This document shows, one piece after another, positions 1 to 9,243 of a DNA stretch of 64,000 nt. A program made the position numbers and the translations under genes. Source of the stretch: Lanius collurio (lineage: Eukaryota; Chordata; Aves; Passeriformes; Laniidae); contig JACBWW010000051.1 of NCBI GenBank assembly GCA_020086605.1, forward strand, positions 4,368,706 to 4,432,705. Direction: 5' to 3'. The notes under the pieces were generated by a model. It saw only the letters and a program-made list of their open reading frames with translations. It was not told the DNA's origin and made no database searches. Every line of letters starts with the position of its first letter. Position 1 is the stretch's first letter.

Positions 1-50
1 CTCTCCTCTCCTCTCCTCTCCTCTCCTCTCCTCTCCTCTCCTCTCCTCTC
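1..50. repeat. (CTCTC)n pentanucleotide microsatellite
   Basis: Ten uninterrupted copies of the 5-mer CTCTC run from the first base of the window, so the array is probably longer to the left. The opposite strand is purine-only (GAGAG). This is a simple repeat with no evidence of function. Confidence 0.97.
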
Positions 51-69
51 CCAGTGTGTCCCCATGAAG

Positions 70-370
70 GAGCTGGACGCAATAATGGATAATTCATTTA
101 TTTGACTTCCAGGCTGCCATGGGAGCCCTCCCAGGCTGCTCTGGGTTTTGGGTGGTGGTGCCAGGGGGCACAGCCCCCCGGAGCACCCGGATGCCTCCCC
201 AGACTGGCACGGCCCTGTGCCCCAGCCCCAGATAGGATTTAGCCACCCGACTTCTCCTGACCTTAATAACTGGCGCTGACTTAACTGGGAGTCTGGTGGC
301 TAAATCCCGCGTGAGTCTGGAAGTGTAGGAGTCAGTGTCACAAGTAATTTATTCCACGCATCTCTCAGCC
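70..370. promoter_or_regulatory. Candidate conserved non-coding element
   Basis: Two AT-rich stretches (about 83-105, with ATAATGGATAATTCATTTATT, and 238-355, with CCTTAATAACTG and AAGTAATTTATTCC) flank a GC-rich core. Homeodomain-like TAAT cores are frequent here and rare in the next 2 kb. No ORF or repeat explains it. Calling it an enhancer is inference; conservation was not measured. Confidence 0.3.
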
Positions 371-2689
371 TCCTAAACTTGGGGAAGCTGGTTCTTAACA
401 CAGATCCCAGTGCTGCCACAGCCCTGGTCAAGCAGATCTGCAGCAGCCTTTCTTTCTCCTCTTCCCTTTTTCCCTCCCAGCTGCTGGCTTGCCCAGGCTG
501 GAGAGCAAAGCCCTGCTCAGGCCCTTCTCCCAGTCCAGGAATAAGCACCTTCTAGACCCAGGCAAAGGCTCTGGTGCCCACAGCACCTTGGAGCATCCTG
601 CCAGCCATGGACACATCCCAGGCCAGCCATCTCCAAAGCAGGGCAAGATGCCCCCCAAAACGTGACTGGAATTAGGTACAGTCCCTACGAGCAAGGTCTG
701 GCTCACACATGGGTGCTGCACCCAGGGGATCCCAGTCTTGCTCCGTGGATGCCATCAGTCCAATCTGCCCTTCTGCCTCTTCCCAAACCTCTGCTCTGGT
801 GTGCTGAGGTTGGAAAACCAGAGGCACCTCTTCAGCTGGGCTCTGTGGGGCTGGAGCTGGGTGAGTGTGGGGGGATAATGCCCATGGAAAGGGAGGGCCA
901 GGCAGTCCTTCTCCACTGCATATGGTGTGCAGGAGCCTTTCCTGAGGTTTCTGGCCCTTTTCAGAGCCAGAGTGCTGGAGGCAGGTGCAGCCCCACTGAA
1001 CACAGCTCTCAGGCAGGGGTGTCCAGGCCTGGCACCCCCTCACTGCTTGGGGGTGCAGCCCCCATGCTCAGAGCTGGTGGATGTCTCACATCCACATCCC
1101 TGACTCTGTTCTGCAGCGTGACCAAAGCCAGTGGCCTGGATCTTTCCCAGGCATGACCACATGTGGGCTACTCCCTCTCCTCAGCAACCTCTGCTGTGCC
1201 ATGGGGATGCCAAGGAATGCAGGCTGTGGCACAGGCAGGCAGGAGAGCTCCGTGGGCAAGCAAAGGGGTGCAGGCAGGCACCAACAGGAGAACTGGGGCT
1301 GCAGGGAGGGTTTTTCAGCTGAGCTGGCCTCGTCCCTGCTGCCTGCAGCTCGGAATGGACCTCTGTGGCTGGGGAGTTCAAGCTGGGTTACAGCCACTGC
1401 CACAGCCTGAACATCACATTCATATTCTAGTCACAGGTTTTGGGCATCTTTTCTTTTCTTGGCAGCGTCAGAGCTCCAGGACAGCAGGGAAAAGAGGGAA
1501 ATGGACCTCACTTGCCATGTCTCTGCTACTCCAGCTGTCTCTGAGGAGTTTGTTGGTTGTCTTGAGTCATGTCTGAGGTGAGCAGAGCTGAGCTGACACC
1601 CAACACAACCAGGGCTGGTGCATTTGCTGCCTGGGAGCCTTTCTGTTCCTCCCACAATCAGGTCACAGCCTGTCCCGTCTCGGTGAGGCAAGTGCTGTGG
1701 GCACAGACAGGGGTGGACGTGCCTCTGCTGCCCAGCACAGACTTTGTCAGCCCAGCAGCAGCTGCAGGAAGCTGGAGACCTGTCCTGGGACTTTCCCTCT
1801 GCAGCCCCCCTGAAGGGCAAGCACAGGGCTGGCACCTCGCCCGGTGCCCAGGTGCTCCTGAGTGGGTGCTGCCCAAAGCATGTGGGACAGTTTGGGAATA
1901 CGGCTCAGAAAACACGGCCAGGTTGAGACATGAGCACTCTTGAGCTCATCAGCCTTGTCCTGTTCCTCCTTCAGGGTCCTGGGGATTTGTTTGGTCTCAG
2001 TGAGCCATTGCTTGCTTTCACTGGGTGTCCCCTGCCTCCTTCTGCAGCTGCCTCTGGAGCTCTGCTGGGAAACGAAGCCCTTCTGATGGTGTGAGGTCCT
2101 GGAGGAAGCTGTTCCCTCTGCAGCATCCATGGCATCATCACCTCTCTTAGCCCCCAGGTGGGATCCAGGAGGCTGTACCCACACAGGCGAGGTGTGAAGC
2201 AGGTGAGTTCACACCAGAGTTGGAACTGTCCTGCAGGTGCAGCTCTCAAACCTGGCAGAGAGAGATTAGGGCAAGAAGAAGCCAGAAAGAAGAGAAAACA
2301 CAAACCTGACACCTCCCCCTTGCAAAGTCCTTGAGTGTCATCCCCAGGGCTGGGAGCATCTCGTCCCTACGGGCCCTGGCTGTGTCCTTTCCCTGGGCAT
2401 CAGCTGCTGGGCACAGTGATGCTCCAGCATGTCCATCTTCCTGGCTGCCCTCTGCTCCCTGGAAGATCCCAGTTTTCCAGAGGCTGAGCAAATTCTGTGG
2501 CGTTGGCAGTCTAAAAGCTACTCTGCAAACAGCCATTCCCAGAGGCTGGTAATTCCCCCAAATGCATGTGCAGCTTCTTGGGAAATGGAGCAAGGCCCAG
2601 CACGGCCATGTCATTCCTGATTCCAGGCAAGGCAGCGGGAAAGCTTCATGGTCCTGCTTGGTGGGCAAAGCTCTCTTCTCAGAAATGAG
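371..2689. other. GC-rich unique sequence, nothing recognised
   Basis: Overlapping open frames of up to about 175 codons occur on both strands, but none has a recognisable domain or a consistent exon structure. No transposon, tandem array or RNA gene is visible. It is best treated as intergenic or intronic spacer. Confidence 0.6.
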
Positions 2690-3090
2690 TTTTTGCTTAA
2701 ATTTTGGAGAGAATAATGTAGTCTGACTCAGCCACAAAGCATGGAAAATTTCAAGCAGGCAGTTGATGTGTGGCAAAAAGTATCCTTGGGCCGGGAGAAT
2801 GAGTGGGGTTGTATTGTTTGTGCTGTTAAATCAAAAACCCAGGGGAAAGAAATAACTTTGGGTCAATCCAAAATGAACTGTTCTAGATATTCTTTCTGAA
2901 ACAAAAAAGTGTTGCTTTGAACAGCAGGAGGCCCTTAGTTTTATCCACTAGAGATACAAATGACTTTTCTAGATGGTAAGTGAAAAGTTGCAAAGTTCCT
3001 CCAATACCAGAGAAATGAAAATTAAACACTTTGCTTATCCCAAGGTAACAGATGCTCCTTGTCCTTTCAGATGGAGCCCAAATTCACAGA
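2690..3090. other. AT-rich island upstream of a CR1
   Basis: The base composition drops abruptly from GC-rich to AT-rich with no long ORF. There is no tandem structure and no recognised transposon. It could be an old unrecognisable mobile-element insertion or a non-coding element. It abuts the tail of the CR1 that starts at 3091. Confidence 0.35.
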
Positions 3091-3355
3091 TCATAGAATC
3101 ATAGAATCGTGGAAAATCCTGACCTGGAAGGGATCCATAAGAATCATAGAGTCCAACTCCTGTCCCTGAACAAGGCCCCCCAAGAATCCCAAACAAACTC
3201 TGGCAGCCTTGGGGCCACGACCACTTCCTTGGGGAGCCTGTTCAGTGCCCAGCCACCCTCTGGGTGAAGAACGTTTTCCAAAATTCCAACCTGACCCTCC
3301 CCTGACACAGCTTCAGCCATTCTCCAGGTCCTACTGCTGGTCACCAGAGAGAAAT
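3091..3355 (-). mobile_element. CR1 LINE, 5'-truncated 3' fragment
   Basis: The left end carries the reverse-complemented CR1 tail repeat (TCATAGAATCATAGAATCG). It is followed by the conserved CCTGACCTGGAAGGGATCC and GAGTCCAACTCCTGTCCCTG blocks. Further right are the CCACCCTCTGGGTGAAGAAC and GGTCACCAGAGAGAAATAA segments. Only about 265 bp of the 3' end remain, the usual result of incomplete reverse transcription. The scattered mismatches make it an old, dead copy with no coding capacity. Confidence 0.92.
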
Positions 3356-4199
3356 AATAAGACTCCTTCTGAAATGAGAGGTTTTGGTGATGAACTATCA
3401 GTGTGAACAATTCCAACCTGCTTGGGAAGTTGTGGATGGATCCGTGTTGGGATCTGCCCTTCCTCCATCATCACCCAGGGGATGCAGAGTGCTGAGCAAC
3501 CTTTATTGGGTGTGCTGCTACCGTCCTGCTGGGCTGTGCAGCATGGCCACCAGCATGGGGGCTGCTCACATCAGGTAGTTTCTCTCCTGGCTTTGCCCAC
3601 GGATCAAGCTCTGGAGCTGGGAAGTGGAGGTGGGTGGGAAGCGCAGCACTGGCTGTGCCTCTGGCTGAGGCAGGGAAGGACGCAGGACTCTCGCTGGGAA
3701 AATGTCAGGGTACACTTTGTGATTTTCCTGCTTGTGCTGCCTGGAATGTGTCTCTCCACCATGACAAAGGTCGCAGCAGAGACACCTTGTGCCTCTGCAG
3801 GCCCTGTGCTGCTGCTCCTTGCTCAGGCAACCTGCAAGAAGGCAAGGAATTGGAGCAAGTCACCCCCTCAGGAGACCACAAACACTCCCACTCCTCCTGG
3901 AGCAGGCTTTCCAGCCCAAATTCTGTGCCTTTTTTGAGAGGGTGTGGCTCTGGGCTCCCATGGAGCTCTCATCCAGGCAGGATCTGGCTCACTGGGGAGA
4001 AAATCCTGCCCTCCACCTCCTGGTCCTCCTGGCTCAGCTTTGCAGCTTGCCAGTGGTTTGGCCAGGGAGACACATTAGTCCTTTTAGATGCCTCCTCTCG
4101 CCCTTCCTTAGGCAGAACTGAAGCACCAGAGCCTCTGGGGGTGTCCTCTGGGTTGGGACAGCCTCTCACCCCATCCCCTGCTCGGGGGAGCTCCTGTAG
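3356..4199. other. Unique sequence, nothing recognised
   Basis: A 238-codon plus-strand frame (3634-4350) crosses this stretch, but its product is Ser/Pro/Cys-rich without domain features. It overlaps other frames of similar quality, so it is not called as a gene. No repeat is visible. Confidence 0.55.
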
Positions 4200-4830
4200 C
4201 TGCCCTGCTTTGTGCTCTGCTTCCCCCGCACCGGTTACGCAAGAGGCTTTGGAAGCAAGACAAAATTGCAGCGGGAAGAAATCATCGCACGGCTCTGGTG
4301 GGAAAAGATATTATCCTGCGTTGCCAGCGAGACTGGCCGTCGGCAGGTAGGGCCCGGAGGAGCGCTGCGTGGCAGGATGATCGCTGATAAGATGCCGGGT
4401 CCTGCTCCGATGGCCTCGGGAGAGGGAAGCGCTGTGCTGTGAAGCTATGGAAACGGCCAGGCTGGGTGCGGAGCGGTAATTGGGCCACTCGCATCACCGC
4501 AGGTACGCCGGCTCTTTGTGTGCACCACGCCGGAAAGAGCGCGGCTGCGGGAACGGCCATGGAAAAGTTGCTCCATTGGAAGCGCCGGCTCCGGCGGCAG
4601 CTGCCCCCGGCCGATCCCCCCCTCCCCGGCCCCCCGCTCCGCCTTTGAGTCACCTCGGCGGCGTGACGGCTGCATCCGCCCAGCGCGAAGGTCACGCTTA
4701 AAAGCATTGGACATGGCTGGGCGCGGAGGTGGGAGAGGCGCTGCACAAGTCGCATCGCGTTTGAAGGAGTTGCGGCCAGGGCAAACCTCCCCAACGTGCC
4801 CTTCGAGGAAGGGGGCTCCCACCGCCTTTC
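4200..4830. promoter_or_regulatory. CpG-rich block, candidate promoter or enhancer
   Basis: CG dinucleotides are dense from about 4225 to 4770, whereas flanking DNA is CpG-poor. The block contains TGAGTCAC (AP-1-like, about 4647) and GCGTGACGG (CRE-half-like, about 4660). It has no TATA box and no recognisable first exon. A CpG-island promoter of an unseen transcript is possible, as is a regulatory element fused to the AT-rich island that follows. Confidence 0.4.
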
Positions 4831-5270
4831 ATTATTTGCCAAGAAACGTAAGCCCAGAGGTCCGTGAAATTGTCAGGATGTGTGAAATCAGGCACCGCCG
4901 GGCAGCTCTCCTGCACGACCATTTTAAATATTTAACACGTTGATTATACAACATTTGTATTGAAACGCTGGTGTGGGCCCAGACCCGGGATTTGGGGAGG
5001 GGCGGTGTGGGGAGGGGGGCGGATTTGGGATTTGGCCACCCTGCCCTGGGCTCCTGGCAGCCGCCGCAGAGCCGGCGGGGGGGGCAGCGGGGAGGCTGTG
5101 CGGGAGGCACTCAGGCGGCGAGGCGCTCCTGCTCGGGAGCCTCCGAGTGACAAACGCGCTCAGGAGCAGGAATTCATTCCTGTAAATATGTTTGCATTAT
5201 TTATTTTAAGCATTTTTATAAATCATAATAGGAGAGACATCTGCTGTTAAAACTGCAAACTGCATTCATG
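4831..5270. promoter_or_regulatory. Candidate conserved non-coding element
   Basis: Two AT-rich segments (about 4830-4965 and 5165-5270) surround a G-rich core. They carry ATTTAAATATTTAACACG, GTTGATTATACAACATTTG and TATTTATTTTAAGCATTTTT motifs, i.e. FOX/homeodomain-like sites. AT-rich motif clusters beside a CpG-rich block are typical of developmental enhancers. Regulatory function is inferred from composition only. Confidence 0.4.
4994..5019 (+). other. G-quadruplex-capable motif
   Basis: Four G-runs of at least four bases are separated by loops of 1, 6 and 1 bases (GGGGAGGGG, CGGTGT, GGGG, A, GGGGGG). This meets the usual sequence rule for a stable intramolecular quadruplex. It lies between the two AT-rich segments of the neighbouring element. 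Confidence 0.65.
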
Positions 5271-5769
5271 CCTAGGGCAAGGCGGGAAGAGGCTTTTCCC
5301 CGGGAAAGCTTGGGAAAGTTTGGGGAGCACCGCAGATTTTGGGGGGAGGGGACAGGGGGAAAGTGTGCAAGGGCATTTTCTCGGTGGGAGTTAAATATAC
5401 CCATTCCTCCCGGGGGCTTTGTTTAAGTCCTTCCCTCCTCCTCCACCCCTCTGGCTCTTGACACTTTTTTTATATGGGCTTTATCATGAGGGTGGCATCT
5501 CCCTCTCGTCTTCCTGATGGCCAGAGAAGCTGGCAATAAAGCACCCACTCCTCTGCACAAACAGGCGGGCACATGTGGGGATCAGTGGGTCTTGTTTGCC
5601 TTGCTCCGGGGGGGGATCCAGCCAGCATCTCTCAGTGATGGCACAGCACGAAAAAAATTCCCTCTCCCCAACCAGGTGGCATCGGCAGGTCCCTGGAGCC
5701 GAGAGCTTCTGGAGACGGCGGTGGCTGGCTCTGGGTGAGGGGAGGAAGCTCCGGGTGACTCTGACTCAC
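5271..5769. other. Unique spacer
   Basis: Mixed composition with G-runs at 5339-5358 and an AT-rich TTTTTTTATATGGGCTTTATC patch at about 5464-5484. No gene or repeat is recognised. Confidence 0.5.
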
Positions 5770-6020
5770 CGCTCCGCAAGATTAATTGCCGGGCGTTGCA
5801 GGAGGTTTATCACTGCCACCCGCGCTCGCCGCGGCTGCGGCTCCTTCTGCCCGGGGAGCCGGGGCGAGGAGGGGCCTGCTGGCACCCGGGCTGTGCCGGT
5901 GGAGCCGGCGTGTCCGTGCGAGGGGGAGGCGATGGTGGATGTCTCCTCTCAGCAGCCCCAAGCGTCAGCTCCGGCGCCCCAGGGTGCAGGAGGTCCTGGG
6001 GCTGCCTCCTGAACGGGGCA
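5770..6020. promoter_or_regulatory. Small CpG-rich block
   Basis: CG dinucleotides cluster between about 5770 and 6015, next to AAGATTAATTGCC at the left edge. Frames here are open on several phases because stop codons are rare in GC-rich DNA, and none has domain content. It is too short for a confident CpG-island call. Confidence 0.3.
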
Positions 6021-6230
6021 CGCTGTCCTCTGCCTCCGTTCCCTGCCCCTCGGGGCAGCTGTGTTTGAGTTGGGCTCTCGCTGCCGCGCTTGGCTCTTGT
6101 TTTGGAGCTGTTCTACCTTGTGGAGAGGCTCCACCATGGGAAACGGGTGGCAAATCCACTCATTCTCCACGGCCCATCCAGACTTCCCCTCCATCCTGAT
6201 GTCCTCAGCCATCCTGTCCCACAGCACTGA

Positions 6231-6530
6231 CAAGCTCAGCAACTGTGATGAACCAAATCTTTTGCATAATCAATAATTAATGTCTGGGGTTTCCAAGCAG
6301 CTAATTAATCTCCTGGCAAATCGTGAAAAAAATATTTAGGATAAAATGTAGGTGTTTTCAAGCCAGGTGAGCAGAGGTTCACACTCAGCCCTGGCTCTTC
6401 TGTTAACCCACATCCATCCCTGGAGAGCTTCTTGCTCCAAGTGATGCTGCTCATTGCCAGAGAGTGGACAATATTGATCATAAATATTTGCCTAATGAGA
6501 TCATATCTGCTTTCCAGCATATGCAGTGAG
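6231..6530. promoter_or_regulatory. Candidate conserved non-coding element
   Basis: An AT-rich island with clustered developmental-type motifs: CAATAATTAATG (6271-6282), CTAATTAATC (6301-6310), the SOX-like ACAATATTGAT (6468-6478) and the FOX-like TAAATATTTG (6481-6490). No ORF or repeat accounts for it. The enhancer call is inference. Confidence 0.42.
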
Positions 6531-8507
6531 TGACCTCAAAAGGCCGGGTGTCCTTTGGGTGAGCTCCCAAAGAGCTTAATTGTCTATCTGAGTCTTGCAG
6601 CTCTGGAGGTGACCTGCACTGGGGTGTGTGGAGGGGTCAGGTCAGTCCCAGCAATGCTGGGATTGCTGGAGGCAGGGAACAGACCTTTGCTGAGGCACAT
6701 CAGAGCCTCCCACCCCAGTGCTCCCACCCAAAAGCTGGGAAATACAGCACATAAACAATCCAGGTTCCAGCCTTAGGCAAAGATTTGAGAGGATTAGTCT
6801 GGTCACTGGTTGCAGATTCGGGGAATATCACAGGCTCCATCCAGCTCATCCCCAATAAATTCCAACTTGGGAAACCTCTGCTAGGTTCTCTAGAAGATTC
6901 AGCAGCAGTTGTACTCCAGCATGGCAGCCCTGGGCAAAGGCTTTGACCCAATTTCAGGCAACTTGAAGGGTTGAAAAGTCCTTGAAGCAGTGATTTCTTT
7001 CTGAGACTTTCAGGGGCCCTGTGTGGCTCTCCCCTGCTGGACACCTGTGAGGTCTGGAGGGTCAATCCCAAGGCAGAGCTGCAGCCGTGGCTCCTCGTTG
7101 GTGACCAGGGACAGCGCTTTGCAGCCTCCCATCGTGTCCCTGATGAAGGTGTCTGGGTGTTGCTCAGGTCCAGGCTCTCTGCAGTCCATTTCTGTGTGAG
7201 CAGGCTATGAATTCATTCTCCCCAGCTCTGGCTCTTCAGCTCGTCCTAGAATAGCCAAGTCAGTGACTCGTGGCTCATTTTGAACGATTGCCAAGCAGCT
7301 GCAGCTGTCCTTGACTTTATCTCTGCTCCAGTGTGGCTTTGCCCAGCTCCACAAGTTCACACTAGGAGACTCCACTCCCCCTTCCCAGAATAGAAGACAT
7401 CCAGGGCCCAGTGTCAGCAAGTTTAGCAGCTGTGGGAAGTGTTATCCTTTGAGCAATCAGTAATTAGTCTGGTTGAAAGGCCAGAGTCCTTGTGGCTAAT
7501 GAGTAGCTTGAGATGAGACCTACAATCTCCTGACCCTCTTTAAGTCTTGCTGGTGGCTTCCAAAGGCTTCTTGGATTGCTCTCACCTTTATGCCAGCTCC
7601 CAATGGCCTCCTGTCATGGGAGTTGGTCCTCTCCAGCAGACCCAAAGCTCATGGTCACTCCTGCGTGGTCACCTCTGGTTGTGTCCTGTTCCTCCTCACA
7701 CCCCCTGCCCTCCACACTGCTCTCAGCACCAGTTTCCATCACACCTTCTACATCCCTGCTCACTTCCAGTCTCCAACCTACCTGTCCACAGCTGCCACAT
7801 CTGGAACTGCTGTCCCTGTGACCAGGGCTGGCCTCGGTTGGTGCTGGTTGAGGAGACATTGTAGGGACACTGTTGGAGGCAGAGGGAAGATGGTTGATGA
7901 TGGTTGATGGTGGTGATAGCCAGCTCTGCTTCTGATGGATGGAGCTAACTCCTGTGCCTTCTACCCCTCTTAATCTTGTCGTCAACCTGGAAAAAGATAT
8001 GTCTCACCTTCTGGAGAGCTCACCTTGGTGATGTGAGCACTGATTTTTGGGTTTGGCTCATGCTGAGGGAGTGTGAAATCAGCACAGGGCAGAAGATTCA
8101 GCCAGGACAAGAGGATCAGGCAGCAATTGCTTCTCTGTGCAGGTGCTTTGTGCATTCAGCCACTGGTTCTTCAGGAAAAGCAGGGAAAATGAAGGCATGG
8201 AGGGATTAATGGATTTACCTGAGACCTTTGGAGTCTCCTTTCCCCTCGTTTTACCTGTTAAGTATCTCTGCTTCCCTGCCTTGCCAACAGTGGCTTCTTT
8301 TCCTTCAGAGGTGTCCCAGGCTGGGAATATTCACAGCCCTGTGTTATCTGGTGTCAGCAAAGACATGGGAACATCTTGGACTGAAGTCAGTTGATTTATT
8401 GTTCCTGATTCTTAGAGCAGCCCAGAGTATGATGGGATGGGATCTTCTCATTGGCCTTCACTTGTAGTGGGATTGGAGTAAAGAGGGTCACAAGAGTTTG
8501 AGGTAGT
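6531..8507. other. Unique sequence, largely featureless
   Basis: No gene or transposon is recognised. One short motif cluster at about 7445-7530 combines CCTTTGAGC (TCF-like) and GTAATTAGTC (homeodomain-like). An imperfect GATGGTTGATGATGGTTGATGG run sits at 7888-7909. Short open frames are CT-rich and not convincing. Confidence 0.5.
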
Positions 8508-8562
8508 TCTCTTTTTTTTTAATCTTATTTTTTTCCTTTTGGTGCTTTTTTCCCCTTTTCTT
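8508..8562. repeat. T-rich low-complexity tract
   Basis: Several runs of 6-9 T separated by C, A or G; on the minus strand this is an interrupted poly-A. It lies about 70 bp upstream of the plus-strand CR1 at 8632 and has no repeat unit. Confidence 0.8.
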
Positions 8563-8631
8563 TCCGAAGGTAGTTCCTCCCCTTTCCAGGATGATGAGAA
8601 CAGCAGTGGGAGATTTGTCCTTGAGAAGGGA

Positions 8632-8965
8632 AGGATTCAGAGGGATCTAAAGCAGCCGTGCAGTACCTATGAGGAGGTGTTCGAGAAGACAGCCAGACTC
8701 TTCAGAGCAGTGCATGGTGAGAGGGAGAGACACAACAGGTGTAAGGTAAGAGAAGCTCAGACTGGTGATAAAGACACACTTTTTCCCATGAAGGCAGCCA
8801 AGCATCATCAACTTGCCCAGGAAAGCTGTACTGCCTCCATCCTGTGAGGTTTTCAAGCCCCACTGGACAATAAGATCTGGCAGTTGGCCTTGCTTTGAGC
8901 AGAAGGTTGAACTACAGACCTCCTGAGGTCCCCTCTGACCTGGAAAATTCTGCCCCTCTGTGTTT
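8632..8965 (+). mobile_element. CR1 LINE, 5'-truncated 3' fragment
   Basis: The sequence follows the CR1 3' region: GAAGACAGCCAGACTCTTCA, then CACTTTTTCCCATGAAGGCAG, then GCAGAAGGTTGAACTACAGA and CCTCCTGAGGTCCCCTCTGA. It ends in a decayed ATTCTG...TCTGTGT tail. About 330 bp remain. The 102-codon frame at 8539-8847 is mostly this untranslated CR1 sequence and is not a gene. Confidence 0.9.
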
Positions 8966-9118
8966 AGGTCAACATGGATGGGCTCGTAGGAAGGATGACA
9001 TTCCAGGACTGCTCCACCTCCTCACACAATGAACTCCAAAGCAGTTTTTGGGGTCCTGACGGCTGGAAGAAGGTGGCTGAACCATGTGTAAGGCCATGGA
9101 TCACCATGCACTGGCTTC

Positions 9119-9243
9119 ACAGAACCATACAATAAAATCCTAGGATGGTTTGGGTTGGAAGGGACCCTAAAGCTCTTCTCATTCCAGCCCCATGCCACAG
9201 GCAGGGACATCCCCCCCTAGAGTGGGTGGCTCAGAGCTCCCCC
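9119..9243 (-). mobile_element. CR1 LINE, short 3' fragment
   Basis: It starts with a degraded tail (AGAACCATACAATAAAATCC) followed by the diagnostic GGTTTGGGTTGGAAGGGACC. A recognisable CAGGGACATC and GGCTCAGAGCTCC portion follows. It faces the plus-strand copy at 8632-8965 tail-to-tail, with about 150 bp of non-CR1 sequence between them. Confidence 0.92.

Noticed and set aside
8539..8847. 102-codon plus-strand ORF
   Set aside because: Largely the untranslated 3' region of a dead CR1 element.
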